Shown here: one piece after another, positions 1 to 9,176 of the stretch | Position numbering within the stretch: position 1 is the first letter of the stretch | How the letters are laid out: the number at the start of each line of letters is the position of its first letter | Assembly (NCBI RefSeq): GCF_000496575.1 | Contig: NZ_AYKT01000006.1 | Span: forward strand, 124,001-188,000 | Direction: 5' to 3' | Source of the DNA: Geobacillus thermodenitrificans subsp. thermodenitrificans DSM 465 | GTDB taxonomy: Bacteria > Bacillota > Bacilli > Bacillales > Anoxybacillaceae | DNA length: 64,000 nucleotides | The notes under the pieces: generated by a model | Told to the model about the DNA's origin: nothing | Database searches by the model: none | The model's input: only the letters and a program-made list of their open reading frames with translations | Translations under genes and position numbers: made by a program

Positions 1-352
1 CAAAATCGCCGTCATTCGTCAACAAGAGCAGACCGGACGTATCGTAGTCAAGCCGTCCGATCGGGTAAATGCGCTGGTGGATGTCTTTAAAAAAGTCGGT
101 CACCACTTTGCGCCCCTTCTCATCTTTAACGCTCGAGATGACGCCGCGCGGCTTGTAAAGCAAATAGTAGACTGGCTCCTCGCGCTCGACCGGAATGCCG
201 TCAACTTCCACATCGTCGCGCGGTCCGACTTTGACACCAAGTTCGGTGACGACGCGGCCATTGACCTTCACCCGCCCTTGCAAAATCATTTCTTCCGCCT
301 TGCGCCTTGACGCAATACCGGCGCGGGCAATCACTTTTTGTAACCGTTCCAT
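1..352 (-). CDS. rluB: Pseudouridine synthase RluB, N-terminal part (gene runs off the left edge)
   Basis: Reading leftward from an ATG at 352, after a short AGAAGGA ribosome site, the frame stays open to the window edge (117 codons). The first 60 residues are an S4 RNA-binding domain (LQKVIARAGIASRRKAEE). They are followed by the start of the RsuA/RluB catalytic domain with YLLYKPRGVISS and the active-site block PIGRLDYDTSGLLLLTNDG, whose Asp is the catalytic residue. The family isomerises a uridine of 23S rRNA helix 89. In B. subtilis it also lies beside spmAB, which supports RluB over other RsuA-type enzymes. The C-terminal half lies outside the window. Confidence 0.88.
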   Translation of the reverse strand, partial: MERLQKVIARAGIASRRKAEEMILQGRVKVNGRVVTELGVKVGPRDDVEVDGIPVEREEPVYYLLYKPRGVISSVKDEKGRKVVTDFFKDIHQRIYPIGRLDYDTSGLLLLTNDGDF

Positions 353-536
353 TTCCTTCTCACCTCTTTCATCATCTTACCCTTTCCATTCGACAGATAC
401 AAGCATGTCGCTTTTATTTTTATCATCCCAAACTGAGAATCCCCGCTTCCAAGCGTGAACACAGATGCGAGAGCGTTCGACAAGATCAGTAGCGCCTTCT
501 CTCCCGGTTGGCAGGAAAACAAAAAAATGAGCGCTG

Positions 537-1070
537 TCAGCGCCCAAATACAAACAAGACGATGAAAAAGGAGACAATAAAGCTAAGAATGTCCGCCAAA
601 ATGCCGACTTTTAACGCGTCACCCATTTTTTTGACGCCGACGGCGCCAAAATAGACGGTAAGCACATAAAGCGTCGTCTCGGTGCTGCCTTGGATAGTCG
701 AAGCGAGGCGCCCGATAAACGAGTCAGGGCCGTACGTGGCAATTAAATCGGTCGTCATGCCGAGTGCCGCCGTTCCAGAAATGGTGCGAATCGCGGCAAG
801 CGGAACGACTTCAGCCGGCAATCCAATCGCCTCAACGAGCGGCTTGATCACCTCCATGAGCGCCTCAAGTGCTCCCGACGCACGAAAAATGGCGACCGAC
901 ACTAACATGCCGACTAAATACGGAATGAGCGAAAACGCAATTTCAATCCCTTCTTTGCCCCCCTCGACAAACGCCTCATATGTAGGCACTTTTTTCGCCG
1001 TGCCATAGAGCAAAATAAAGGCGATGAGCCCCGGAATAAGCCAAACTGAAAGAAGTTGGACGATAGCCAT
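537..1070 (-). CDS. spmB: Spore maturation protein B
   Basis: A 177-residue integral membrane protein of the nucleoside-recognition (Gate) domain family. It has several hydrophobic helices and the conserved block AAIRTISGTAALGMTTDL in the middle. In B. subtilis SpmA and SpmB are needed for full dehydration of the spore core. The ATG at 1070 overlaps the spmA stop (TAATG), so the two are probably translationally coupled, and the resulting length matches the 178-residue B. subtilis protein. An ATG-like start further upstream would lie inside spmA and is not needed. Confidence 0.93.
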   Translation of the reverse strand: MAIVQLLSVWLIPGLIAFILLYGTAKKVPTYEAFVEGGKEGIEIAFSLIPYLVGMLVSVAIFRASGALEALMEVIKPLVEAIGLPAEVVPLAAIRTISGTAALGMTTDLIATYGPDSFIGRLASTIQGSTETTLYVLTVYFGAVGVKKMGDALKVGILADILSFIVSFFIVLFVFGR

Positions 1071-1666
1071 TATGGCTTCCTGCCTTTCCGCGTTCGTTTC
1101 CAATAATAATACCGATCAATCAACACCGCCCCGATCGTCGAAATCGTTGAAGCGACGACCGTCGTGCCGATAATTTCGCCTGGTGATGCTGAACCGTACG
1201 TCATGCGAATCGAAATGACGGTCGCCGGAATAAGCGTAATGCTTGACGTATTAATGGCTAAAAACGTCACCATTGACCGGCTTGCTTCGTCGCCACCGCC
1301 GTTGAGTTGCTTCAGCTGCCCCATCGCTTTAATCCCCATCGGCGTCGCCGCATTGCCAAGACCGAACATATTGGCGACCATGTTTGAGACGATATAGCCG
1401 AGCGCCGGATGGCCGGGCGGCACTTCCGGGAACAGGCGACGCACAAGCGGCATAAACAGGCGCGCGACTTTATGAAGCAAACCGGCCTGCTCAGCGATGG
1501 CCATCAGTCCGAGCCAAAACACTAAAATGCTGATCATACCGATGCTGATCGTCACCGCTTCTTTGGCGCTTTCGAACACCGCCTTATTCACTTCCTCCAT
1601 CGTGCCATTGGCCGCAGCAAAGACGATACCGATAAGCGCCATCATCACCCAAATGAGGTTAACCAT
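1070..1666 (-). CDS. spmA: Spore maturation protein A
   Basis: A 198-residue polytopic membrane protein carrying the Gate-domain signature NMVANMFGLGNAATPMGIKAM around residues 90-112 and further helices to the C-terminus. It ends in a basic tail (YYYWKRTRKGRKP). It acts with SpmB in spore core dehydration. Its start overlaps the end of dacB by 8 nt and its stop overlaps the start of spmB, so dacB-spmA-spmB form one leftward operon, as in B. subtilis, where the operon is sporulation-specific. Confidence 0.94.
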   Translation of the reverse strand: MVNLIWVMMALIGIVFAAANGTMEEVNKAVFESAKEAVTISIGMISILVFWLGLMAIAEQAGLLHKVARLFMPLVRRLFPEVPPGHPALGYIVSNMVANMFGLGNAATPMGIKAMGQLKQLNGGGDEASRSMVTFLAINTSSITLIPATVISIRMTYGSASPGEIIGTTVVASTISTIGAVLIDRYYYWKRTRKGRKP

Positions 1667-2804
1667 CGCTTCTCACACCTAAAAATCGAAATGCTTGCGA
1701 AAAGAGCCCCCGGCTGCGTTCGTCCTTCTCCGGCTCATAGAAAAGCGGCACCGCATCGACCGCCTGTTTGCGCAAATAAAGCACCGCTTTCCCGACTGCC
1801 GTCGGAGCGCGGTTTGGGTTTTCCTTCCATTCATCGCGCGGCTTCAGCAAATACACTTTCACCCGCAGCTCTCCCATCTCCTTTTCAGTCACCGGATATC
1901 GCAAATCGCGGGCTGCCTGCAACCGCCCCTTGTAAAACGGGTCGGAAATTCTCTTCACGATGCGCTTGCCGCTGACTTTGGCAATACGGTAGTTGGAAAA
2001 GCCATACTCATACATGGCGATATGATCGTTCCAGTCATCCGAAGCGTCCAATGTCACAGCGACTAAATCAATCCCGTCTTTCGACGCTGTCGTCACAAGT
2101 GTGCGGTGTGCCCGTTTCGTATAGCCGGTTTTGCCGCCGGTGCAATATTCATAAAGGCTTGTCAGCAACTTATTTTTATTCCGCCATACACGCGCTCCGT
2201 CTTCGCCCGGCGGGGCAGGGGCGCGGTATACTTTCGTTCCGGAAATGCGGCGAAACTCTTTATTTTTCATTGCATATTGCATCAACAACGCCATGTCGTA
2301 AGCGGTCGAATAATGGTTTTCCGCATCGTCCAAGCCGTGCGGATTGGCAAATTCCGTATCGCGCATCCCGATCTCGGCCGCCTTTTCGTTCATTAAAAAC
2401 ACAAACCCCTCGACACTGCCGCCGACATGTTCGGCGATGGCGACTGCGGCGTCATTGCCGGAACGAAGCATCAGTCCGTATACAAGATCGCGCAGTTTCA
2501 TTTTCTCCCCTTGGCGTAAGTAAATCGATGACCCCTCCGTCCGGACGGCGCGGGCACTAACTGTCACCGTATCATCAAGCTTCCCGGACTCAATCGCCAA
2601 AATGGCGGTCATAATTTTCGTAATGCTGGCGATGCGCCGTTTTGTATGAGCATCTTTAGCAAACAAAATCCGTCCGGAATGTTGCTCTATTAAAATCGCG
2701 CTTTTTGCGCTCACCCCGTTCATGGCGTGCAGCTTTCCTGGAAGACATGACATGATCCCTGCAGTGAGCGCAATGAGCCAAACGAGTCGCTTCCACCTCT
2801 TCAT
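1659..2804 (-). CDS. dacB: Sporulation D-alanyl-D-alanine carboxypeptidase DacB (PBP5*)
   Basis: A serine DD-carboxypeptidase of the S11 family that trims cortex peptidoglycan stem peptides. The start at 2804 gives 381 residues with a signal peptide (MKRWKRLVWLIALTAGIMS). The three penicillin-binding motifs are present: SxxK in IASITKIM, SGN in MLRSGNDAAV and KTG in CTGGKTGYT. A PBP5-like C-terminal beta domain follows. The open frame reaches 2999, but the upstream residues have no signal-peptide character. The ribosome site before 2804 is weak; an AAGGAGG lies about 19 nt upstream, so the start is the least certain part. First gene of the dacB-spmA-spmB operon. Confidence 0.92.
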   Translation of the reverse strand: MKRWKRLVWLIALTAGIMSCLPGKLHAMNGVSAKSAILIEQHSGRILFAKDAHTKRRIASITKIMTAILAIESGKLDDTVTVSARAVRTEGSSIYLRQGEKMKLRDLVYGLMLRSGNDAAVAIAEHVGGSVEGFVFLMNEKAAEIGMRDTEFANPHGLDDAENHYSTAYDMALLMQYAMKNKEFRRISGTKVYRAPAPPGEDGARVWRNKNKLLTSLYEYCTGGKTGYTKRAHRTLVTTASKDGIDLVAVTLDASDDWNDHIAMYEYGFSNYRIAKVSGKRIVKRISDPFYKGRLQAARDLRYPVTEKEMGELRVKVYLLKPRDEWKENPNRAPTAVGKAVLYLRKQAVDAVPLFYEPEKDERSRGLFSQAFRFLGVRSDG

Positions 2805-3070
2805 CCGATATCGGCGAGGATCCCCCTCCTTCCGTAAGCAGGGAGGAATCGCCTGTTCCTCCTTTCCAATTAGGCTGAAATGAGCGCAACAGAGGGAACA
2901 TCGCGACGGAAACAGGCTGGACATGGAGGCCATGCTTTGTACAAGTGTATGCGCCGATCGGACAAATATGATGAAAAATATGGCTACAGAAGCTAGCATA
3001 GGCCCCCTATCAATTGCATTATGTTTTCAGCGAAACCTCTCTAGGCAAGGGAGGCGGCTTTTGCCCGCTC

Positions 3071-3108
3071 AAAAAAAAAAAACAGGCGGGGAGACCCCTG
3101 CCTGTTTA
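3071..3108 (-). terminator. Intrinsic terminator of the superoxide dismutase gene
   Basis: A GC-rich hairpin (ACAGGCaGGGG / CCCCGCCTGT) followed on the minus strand by a run of twelve T. It begins at the stop codon of the SOD-like gene and separates it from dacB. Confidence 0.8.
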
Positions 3109-4455
3109 AAATGGTTGCCAACGCAGCTTTCGTGCCTCGGCGAAGCGCGCTTCGACATTGCGCCAGTTGACGACGTTCCACCAATGTTCGATATACGCTC
3201 CCCGATCGTTTTTATATTGCAAGTAGTACGCATGCTCCCACACATCAAGCACAAGAAGTGGAATCGTATCCCATTGCGTCATGAGCTGGTGCTTTTCCGT
3301 CTGCAAAATTTCAAGCCGATGAGCCCGCGGCACCCAAACGAGCAACGCCCAGCCAACCCCTTCGACGCTTTTCGCCGCTTCGGTAAAGTGGCGTCGGAAT
3401 GCAGCAAAGCTGCCGAAGTCGCGTTCAATTTGCGCCCGCAGCTCCCCGCGCGGCTCGCCGCCGCCTTGCGGATGCATGTTATGCCAAAAAATTGTATGCA
3501 AATAGTGGCCTGAACCGTTGAACGCCGCCTCTCGCTCCCAATGTTTCAGCAGTTCAAAATTGTTCGTACGGCGCGCCTCTGCCATCATGCGCTCCGCCTT
3601 GTTCAGACCGTCGACATAGCTTTGATGATGCTTCGTATGATGGAGACGCATAATTTCTTCGGAAATATGGGGCTCAAGCGCGTCATAGCTGTACGGCAGC
3701 GGCGGCAGCACATGCTTGCCAGGCGAAACCGCCCGTTGCCGCTCACCATCGGTCACACCTTCCTCCGTCAGCCGCTCCTTATCTGTCATGTCTGCATTGT
3801 GCCGCCATTCTTCGTCCATCGTATCTCCCTCATGCAGCTGTTCGCCATCAGGAGAATCCGTTGATGAGGCTATGAACGGCTCCGCCTGTTCAGCTGCAAC
3901 GACCGGCTCTTGTTCGCTATCCCCCTTGTGTTCACCTGACCGTTCAGTTCCCTCGCTCATTTGCTCTCCGTTGCCGCCTTCCTGTTCAGGCAAAGCCGAG
4001 ACTTCTTCCTGCCGCGTCAAGTCTTCCTCCTGCCCGTCGGATAACGGTTCGACAAGGCGGATGGCTCGAGCGTACACGTCGTCGACAAGGAGTTGCAGTT
4101 CATGAATTTCTTCCTCCGTCCACTCGTCGCCGTGTTCTTCAATGCGCGCCAATAAAGAAGAAAGCCCGATATCCTCCGCTGCTCCGCGCATGGATAGAGC
4201 GTGTTCTACTTGTTTCCCCCACTCAGCCGCTTCGATGGCATAGTGACGAAGCGCAGCAGCGTACACGTCATCAACAAGGCGCGTGAGCTCACGGACTGCC
4301 TCTTCCGTCCACTCCCCGTCATGTTCGGCGATAAACTGCAACAGTGTAGAAGCGCCATCAATGCTTGCCCCGCGCAGTTCCAGCACCTGCTTGACTTGTT
4401 CTCCCCATTCGTTCACTTCAGCCGCATACTGGGCAAACAACGTTTGGTCGTCCAT
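3106..4455 (-). CDS. Fe/Mn superoxide dismutase with duplicated N-terminal helical repeats
   Basis: 449 residues in three parts. Residues about 7-131 are two copies of a 62-residue helical repeat (EWGxQVxxxLxxRGA ... EHxxEWTEExxxELxxLVDDVYA). Residues about 135-245 are a low-complexity acidic linker rich in Glu, Gly and Ser. Residues 248-449 are a full Fe/Mn SOD. The metal ligands can be seen: His276 (TKHH), His320 (GHYLH), Asp404 and His408 (LDVWEHAYY). A normal SOD is about 200 residues and B. subtilis SodF is about 280, so this is an enlarged SodF-type enzyme. The repeat is unknown to me; a role in anchoring or oligomerisation is only inference. Confidence 0.87.
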   Translation of the reverse strand: MDDQTLFAQYAAEVNEWGEQVKQVLELRGASIDGASTLLQFIAEHDGEWTEEAVRELTRLVDDVYAAALRHYAIEAAEWGKQVEHALSMRGAAEDIGLSSLLARIEEHGDEWTEEEIHELQLLVDDVYARAIRLVEPLSDGQEEDLTRQEEVSALPEQEGGNGEQMSEGTERSGEHKGDSEQEPVVAAEQAEPFIASSTDSPDGEQLHEGDTMDEEWRHNADMTDKERLTEEGVTDGERQRAVSPGKHVLPPLPYSYDALEPHISEEIMRLHHTKHHQSYVDGLNKAERMMAEARRTNNFELLKHWEREAAFNGSGHYLHTIFWHNMHPQGGGEPRGELRAQIERDFGSFAAFRRHFTEAAKSVEGVGWALLVWVPRAHRLEILQTEKHQLMTQWDTIPLLVLDVWEHAYYLQYKNDRGAYIEHWWNVVNWRNVEARFAEARKLRWQPF

Positions 4456-5176
4456 TTGGTAAAAACCTCCTCCTGCGCTTTTTTCGCCATATCGTATGCC
4501 AGCCTAGGAAAATCGTTCTTGTCCGCATTCACCTAAATTCCCAGCCGCACATACATATAGGAGCGAGGCGCCCAACACGTGTAAAATCGCCGCATTCCTT
4601 CACGGGGAGCATTCTGCAAAAAACGAACGGTTGGACCACTTGAGCAAAAAGCGCTTGTTGAACTCCGCTTTTGAATGCAACATTCTTAGCGGCCATTGCC
4701 GGTTCATTGTTGAAGCGTTCGCTGAAATGCGCCAAGTGGAAACCGCCACGTGTCATCCGATCCGCCGCGACTTGCTTTGGCTGCTTGGCGCTGCCGACCC
4801 CGCCGAGGCCATTCATAATCGGCTCGACCATTCTGAAAAGCAGCTGAAGTCGCAAAATCGCACGTTTACGAAAAAAACGGGAAGCCACATTTAGTGAAAA
4901 GCAATGAAAATGGCCAGCTGCTTGCAGACCAACCTTTACAAGGTTTTATCGCTTCCTTCCTCAAATCGAGTTGGAAATGGCTGTTTTCCAAAGCTTTTTG
5001 CACGTGCTTGAGGGAAATGGAATGAAACCGTAAAGTGCTCGATGTGCTGTCTCCCATAGCCGACCATATGGCGCACACGGAATGTTACGATTTACAAAAG
5101 CTAACGGAGACAATCGGACAAGTGAAGCCGCCGGCGTGCAATCCAATGAAGACGCGAACGGAATAAACGCCATGAG
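4456..5176. other. Region without an intact gene; coding-like fragments on the plus strand
   Basis: No open frame with a ribosome site and a recognisable family spans this 720-bp stretch. On the plus strand, short frames look protein-like but are interrupted: 4631-4891 (starting MDHLSKKRLLNSAFEC), about 4900-5030 (NGQLLADQPLQGFIASFL) and about 5030-5166 (VLDVLSPIADHMAHTECYD, ending in TAA). They read like successive pieces of one frameshifted gene. B. subtilis has ypuI near here; these fragments do not resemble what I remember of YpuI. A decayed mobile-element gene is possible but not shown. Confidence 0.3.
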
Positions 5177-5207
5177 AAAAAGCGGTTCGTCCAACGGAAC
5201 CGCTTTA
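5177..5207 (-). terminator. Terminator downstream of the scpAB / unknown-gene cluster
   Basis: On the minus strand AAAGCGGTTC, an 8-nt loop, then GAACCGCTTTTTC. It lies about 120 nt past the stop of the unknown gene at 5328. Confidence 0.65.
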
Positions 5208-5327
5208 ACGGATCGTGCCCGGTAGATGGCGAACAACACCTGTGGACCGCTCTAAAACGGTCTTGTTGAGCGATGCCAGTTTCCTGCCGACATGTAAAAA
5301 ACGCTATACCTTATGGACGTTTTCTTG

Positions 5328-5726
5328 TTACGATGGCAACGGAAGGCGGCAAGCACCATTGGCCGCCCATTCGCTAACTACCGATTGCAACATCTTTCCG
5401 TCAATAGCAGCGAAATAGCGGCGCAATTCCTCCTCATCATGAATATAGACGCGGCGGCGCTGCCGATAGGCCGGGTTTTGCCATAAACAGACGAGGGCAA
5501 CGATGTCGCGCAAATGAATGTCACGCCCGGCAACCGTAAATAGCGGGTCGCCTTCATACGGCAGCAGGTCGAATAGCGCCGCCTCAAAGTAGCGCAAATA
5601 CAAAACAGACAGTGTTCGCTCTTCACCCCCGTCACGATAGGTGACTTCCGAGCGGTTAAAATAGTCTTCAAACGTGTTGGAGCGTGATTTTTGCAGCTCT
5701 TCACCGTACAAGCGGCAAACGTCCAT
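5328..5726 (-). CDS. Unrecognised 132-residue protein downstream of scpB
   Basis: The ATG at 5726 follows GAAGGGG at good distance and the frame is open for 132 codons. The protein is soluble, mixed charged and aromatic (begins MDVCRLYGEELQKSRSN; centre RDIHLRDIVALVCLW; basic patch YRQRRRVY). It has no signal peptide and no membrane segment. It occupies the place of ypuI in B. subtilis but I cannot align it with that family. It is read in the same direction as scpB, about 46 nt downstream, so it may share that transcript. No function can be given. Confidence 0.55.
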   Translation of the reverse strand: MDVCRLYGEELQKSRSNTFEDYFNRSEVTYRDGGEERTLSVLYLRYFEAALFDLLPYEGDPLFTVAGRDIHLRDIVALVCLWQNPAYRQRRRVYIHDEEELRRYFAAIDGKMLQSVVSEWAANGACRLPLPS

Positions 5727-5772
5727 GAGCGCACCCCTTCCCGATCAGCCGTTTTTTCTTTAGTTTACCATA

Positions 5773-6402
5773 TTACGGCTTCTCGTCGCTCAAATTTTCT
5801 GCCAATTTCTCAAAAAACAAATCTGCTTCCCGTTCGAGCTCGCCATCATCCGCCCACTCCGGCAATGGAGGTAGCTCCTCGAGTGTTTTTAGCCCGAAAT
5901 AGTCAAGAAATTCCGCCGTCGTGCCGTACAAAATCGGCCGCCCAGTTCCTTCGGCGCGCCCGACCTCTTTAATGAGCGCCCGAGCCATCAGCGTTTGCAG
6001 CGGCTTGTCGCTTTTCACACCGCGAATTTCCTCGATTTCCGCACGCGTAATCGGCTGACGATAAGCGATGATGGCCAACGTCTCAAGCGCCGCCTGCGAC
6101 AGTGATGACGCTCCAGGTGCCTCAACGAGCTTTTTTAAATACGAAGCATGCTCTTTTTTTGTTGCCAGCAAAAACACACCCGCCAGCTCCATAAGCTGAA
6201 TGCCGCGTTCTTCCCGGCTATAATCTTCTTGCAGCGCTGCGATTACCGCTTTCGCCTCCGATTCATCGACATCGAGTACGGCAGCGATTTGAGCGAGCGA
6301 CAGCCCCTCATCACCAGCAGCAAACAGCAACGCTTCAACGATCGCCTTCGCTGGACGTGCTGAGCTGGCATCATCTTTTTTTACTGTTTCCTGTTGTTCC
6401 AT
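5773..6402 (-). CDS. scpB: Segregation and condensation protein B
   Basis: ScpB binds ScpA as a dimer and forms the SMC-ScpAB condensin. The match to B. subtilis ScpB begins at [17 protein letters not shown] and runs to the end ([42 protein letters not shown]), with two winged-helix domains. The ATG at 6402 lacks a good ribosome site. A strong AAAGGAGG lies at 6445-6452 before a TTG in another frame, and an A7 run sits between the two (see findings). The N-terminus is therefore uncertain, the rest is secure. Confidence 0.9.
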   Translation of the reverse strand: MEQQETVKKDDASSARPAKAIVEALLFAAGDEGLSLAQIAAVLDVDESEAKAVIAALQEDYSREERGIQLMELAGVFLLATKKEHASYLKKLVEAPGASSLSQAALETLAIIAYRQPITRAEIEEIRGVKSDKPLQTLMARALIKEVGRAEGTGRPILYGTTAEFLDYFGLKTLEELPPLPEWADDGELEREADLFFEKLAENLSDEKP

Positions 6403-6633
6403 CGCGCTTTGCCGCACCAAGCGTTTCTAGCTGGCGCAACCGTTCCTCCTTTCTATCCGTTTCCACCGGCCGCCGGAGCAGCATCGTTCCCCACAACGTC
6501 CCGCACCGCCCACCAGATATCCGAAACGGGACATGCGGCGTGCCCTTTACCCAGTTAGCGACGCAACCGGCTCATCACTGCAAAAGGAAAGCGGCTCGCC
6601 GCTGCGAACCGCTGCAGCCAAACCGGCGCTGCT
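6403..6633. other. Unusually long scpA-scpB intergenic gap
   Basis: In B. subtilis scpA and scpB abut. Here about 210 bp separate them with no open gene. On the minus strand it contains GC-rich dyads near scpA and the AAAGGAGG at 6445-6452 close to scpB. Confidence 0.4.
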
Positions 6634-7383
6634 TTAGACGGCCGGATGTTTGGCCGCAATAAACAAATCGCTGAAATTTCGCTCTTGTTCAATGATAATT
6701 TCATTTTGCTTCATCAATTCCAAAATTGCTAAAAAGGTGACAACAATATACGAACGGTCATAAGAAGGAAATAGCTCATAAAAGTTTTTCCGCTCGTTCG
6801 TTTGCCTTAGCTCATGCAAAATTTCCGCCATCCGCTTTTCAACAGAAATGTCTTGGCGAGTGATTTTCGTCCGCATCGGTTTTTGCAGCTTTTTGCGGCG
6901 CAACAGTTTCGACAAGGCGCCCAACATATCGTATACGTTGACGTCAAGCGGCGCTGCCTTTTTTTCATCGGCATAGGCACTTAAATCGCTCGGCGGCTTT
7001 GTAAATAAAAGCGCCCGCTCTTCTTCACGCCGTTTCAGCTCGCGCGCCGCTTCTTTAAACTTTTTATATTCAAGCAGCCGCTGCATCAACTCTTCGCGCG
7101 GATCATCCACCTCGTCAAACTCCATGTCGCCGTCGTCCTCTTCCTCCGGCGCCGGCAACAGCATTTTACTTTTTATGGCCAACAAGGTGGCCGCCATGAC
7201 CAAGTACTCACTGGCAATATCGAGCTCGAGCTCCTGCATGGCGTGAATGTACGCCATATACTGTTCTGTAATTTGCGCTACCGGAATATCGTAAATATCA
7301 ATCTCATAGCGATTAATTAAATGCAAAAGCAAATCAAGCGGTCCTTCAAACGCTTCAATTTTCACACTGTATGGCAATTGCAC
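6634..7383 (-). CDS. scpA: Segregation and condensation protein A (kleisin)
   Basis: ScpA bridges the SMC heads and binds the ScpB dimer. The GTG at 7383, six nt after GGTGGG, gives 249 residues, near the 251 of B. subtilis; the longer open frame to 7509 adds unrelated sequence. The conserved N-terminal block [20 protein letters not shown] and the C-terminal winged helix ([16 protein letters not shown]) are intact. An acidic insert ([10 protein letters not shown]) follows the first helical block. Confidence 0.92.
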   Translation of the reverse strand: MQLPYSVKIEAFEGPLDLLLHLINRYEIDIYDIPVAQITEQYMAYIHAMQELELDIASEYLVMAATLLAIKSKMLLPAPEEEDDGDMEFDEVDDPREELMQRLLEYKKFKEAARELKRREEERALLFTKPPSDLSAYADEKKAAPLDVNVYDMLGALSKLLRRKKLQKPMRTKITRQDISVEKRMAEILHELRQTNERKNFYELFPSYDRSYIVVTFLAILELMKQNEIIIEQERNFSDLFIAAKHPAV

Positions 7384-7438
7384 ATCCATCCCACCATTTT
7401 TTCCACAGCCATCGTCCATGCGTCCCGTCCTCGGTTGC

Positions 7439-7455
7439 GGTACATTTATTGTACC
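7439..7455. promoter_or_regulatory. Inverted repeat upstream of scpA
   Basis: GGTACA-N5-TGTACC, a perfect 6-bp inverted repeat. On the minus strand it overlaps TACAAT, a plausible -10 box for scpA. It could be an operator; no regulator is assigned. Confidence 0.35.
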
Positions 7456-7655
7456 ATAATCAAGCGATGAAGCGAACGGAAACCGGCTGCTTTTTGTCCT
7501 CAGAACCACCGCGGCGTATAATGAAGAAGAAGTCCCTCCCCTTCACCGCGACAACCGTTGCCGTCAGACAGAAGGAAGGATAGCAGTCTCCACTTCGCAC
7601 CGCCGGCAAGGCTGCTTTCCAACCGGTTAGGCCTTTACGAAAGGAACGATGGTCG

Positions 7656-8168
7656 ATGTATCCGAAAGCATATATTGATTATTTAGTTCATTTCCATGGC
7701 GACCGTGACTATTTCGAATGCCATGAAGTTTTAGAAGAACAATGGAAACGAGACGGCCGAAAAATAGAATGGCTTGTACTCATCCAAATTGCGGTCGCCT
7801 TCTACCATTACCGACGCAACAACACCTCAGGAGCACTGCGGCTTATGAAACGGGCGCGTGTGCTGCTTGAAGAAGCGCGCGGGATGATCCGCCGGCTCGG
7901 CCTCGATGATCGAGCGCTCGCTGCCTTGCTTGATGAGACGGCTAGGCGCATCGCCCAAGGTAAGCCATACGAAAGCATCGAACTGCCGATCGCTGACCGC
8001 TCACTCTATGCGCAATGCCGAGCCGCCTGCGCCGCCCGACAGCTCGTTTGGGGACAGGCAAGCGATACCACTGATATTGACCTCGTCGACAAACACCGGC
8101 GGCGCGACCGCACCGATGTCATCGCCGCCCGCGAACAAAAAAAGCGGGCCAGAGCGGAGGGGAAGTAA
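7656..8168 (+). CDS. ypuF: DUF309 family protein YpuF
   Basis: 170 residues with the DUF309 signature near the N-terminus (HGDRDYFECHEVLEEQWK), about the length of B. subtilis YpuF, which is likewise divergent from scpA. Helical and charged, no signal peptide. The His and Glu residues of the signature are suggestive of an active or metal site, but the biochemical function of the family is unknown to me. The start follows GAAAGGAACGATGGTCG. Confidence 0.8.
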   Translation: MYPKAYIDYLVHFHGDRDYFECHEVLEEQWKRDGRKIEWLVLIQIAVAFYHYRRNNTSGALRLMKRARVLLEEARGMIRRLGLDDRALAALLDETARRIAQGKPYESIELPIADRSLYAQCRAACAARQLVWGQASDTTDIDLVDKHRRRDRTDVIAAREQKKRARAEGK

Positions 8169-8186
8169 CCTCCCCCCTCCGCCGCC

Positions 8187-8210
8187 CGCAAAAGCACGGC
8201 GCCGTGCCGA
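8187..8210 (-). terminator. Terminator of the rib operon
   Basis: On the minus strand GGCACGGCGCCGTGC followed by TTTT, 14 nt past the ribT stop. The stem is short, so its strength is uncertain. Confidence 0.5.
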
Positions 8211-8223
8211 TTTTCTTATTCAG

Positions 8224-8583
<360 letters not shown>

Positions 8584-8694
8584 TCATTATCGACAAGCGC
8601 TTTTCCGAAATGGAAAAGTTTTTGTCATTTTCTCTATACGTATTATAAACATTCTCACCGATATTGTGAACCATTTCATGCCTTTTTACACAAA

Positions 8695-9159
8695 TTACGC
8701 AAGCCCCCGTAAAACGTTCGCCATTTCGATCGCGGAAACAGCCGCCTCCCATCCTTTATTGCCCGCTTTTGTGCCGGCCCGCTCGATCGCCTGCTCGATC
8801 GTATCGGTTGTCAAAACGCCGAAAATAACCGGGACGCCGCTTGTAAGCGCGGCATGGGAGACGCCTTTGGCTGCCTCGCTGCACACGTAGTCAAAATGGC
8901 TCGTCGCACCGCGAATGACGGCGCCAAGCGTAATGATAGCGTCAAATTGCTTTGATTCAGCCATTTTTTTCGCCACAAGCGGAATTTCAAACGCCCCCGG
9001 CACCCATGTGACGGTGATATCGTTGTCGCTGACGCCATGGCGCGTCAACCCGTCGATTGCACCAGATAAGAGCTTGCTCGTAATAAATTCGTTAAAGCGC
9101 GAGACGACGATGCCAATTTTCAACCCGGTGCCGACTAAATTTCCTTCGATGACGTTCAT
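8695..9159 (-). CDS. ribH: 6,7-dimethyl-8-ribityllumazine synthase
   Basis: Condenses 5-amino-6-ribitylamino-uracil with 3,4-dihydroxybutanone 4-phosphate; the enzyme forms the 60-mer lumazine synthase capsid. 154 residues with the substrate loops [19 protein letters not shown] and [15 protein letters not shown], including the catalytic His. The ATG at 9159 follows AAAGGGGAAAG; the ATG at 9177 would place that ribosome site inside the gene. Fourth gene of ribD-E-BA-H-T. Confidence 0.96.
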   Translation of the reverse strand: MNVIEGNLVGTGLKIGIVVSRFNEFITSKLLSGAIDGLTRHGVSDNDITVTWVPGAFEIPLVAKKMAESKQFDAIITLGAVIRGATSHFDYVCSEAAKGVSHAALTSGVPVIFGVLTTDTIEQAIERAGTKAGNKGWEAAVSAIEMANVLRGLA

Positions 9160-9176
9160 GTTTCTTTCCCCTTTCA

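Noticed and set aside
2656-2901. Minus-strand 81-codon frame beside dacB
   Set aside because: Overlaps the true dacB start in another frame, no ribosome site, Arg/His-rich shadow composition.
8161-8190. Hairpin over the ypuF stop codon as terminator
   Set aside because: Imperfect purine/pyrimidine stem without T-run; the better terminator belongs to the rib operon on the other strand.
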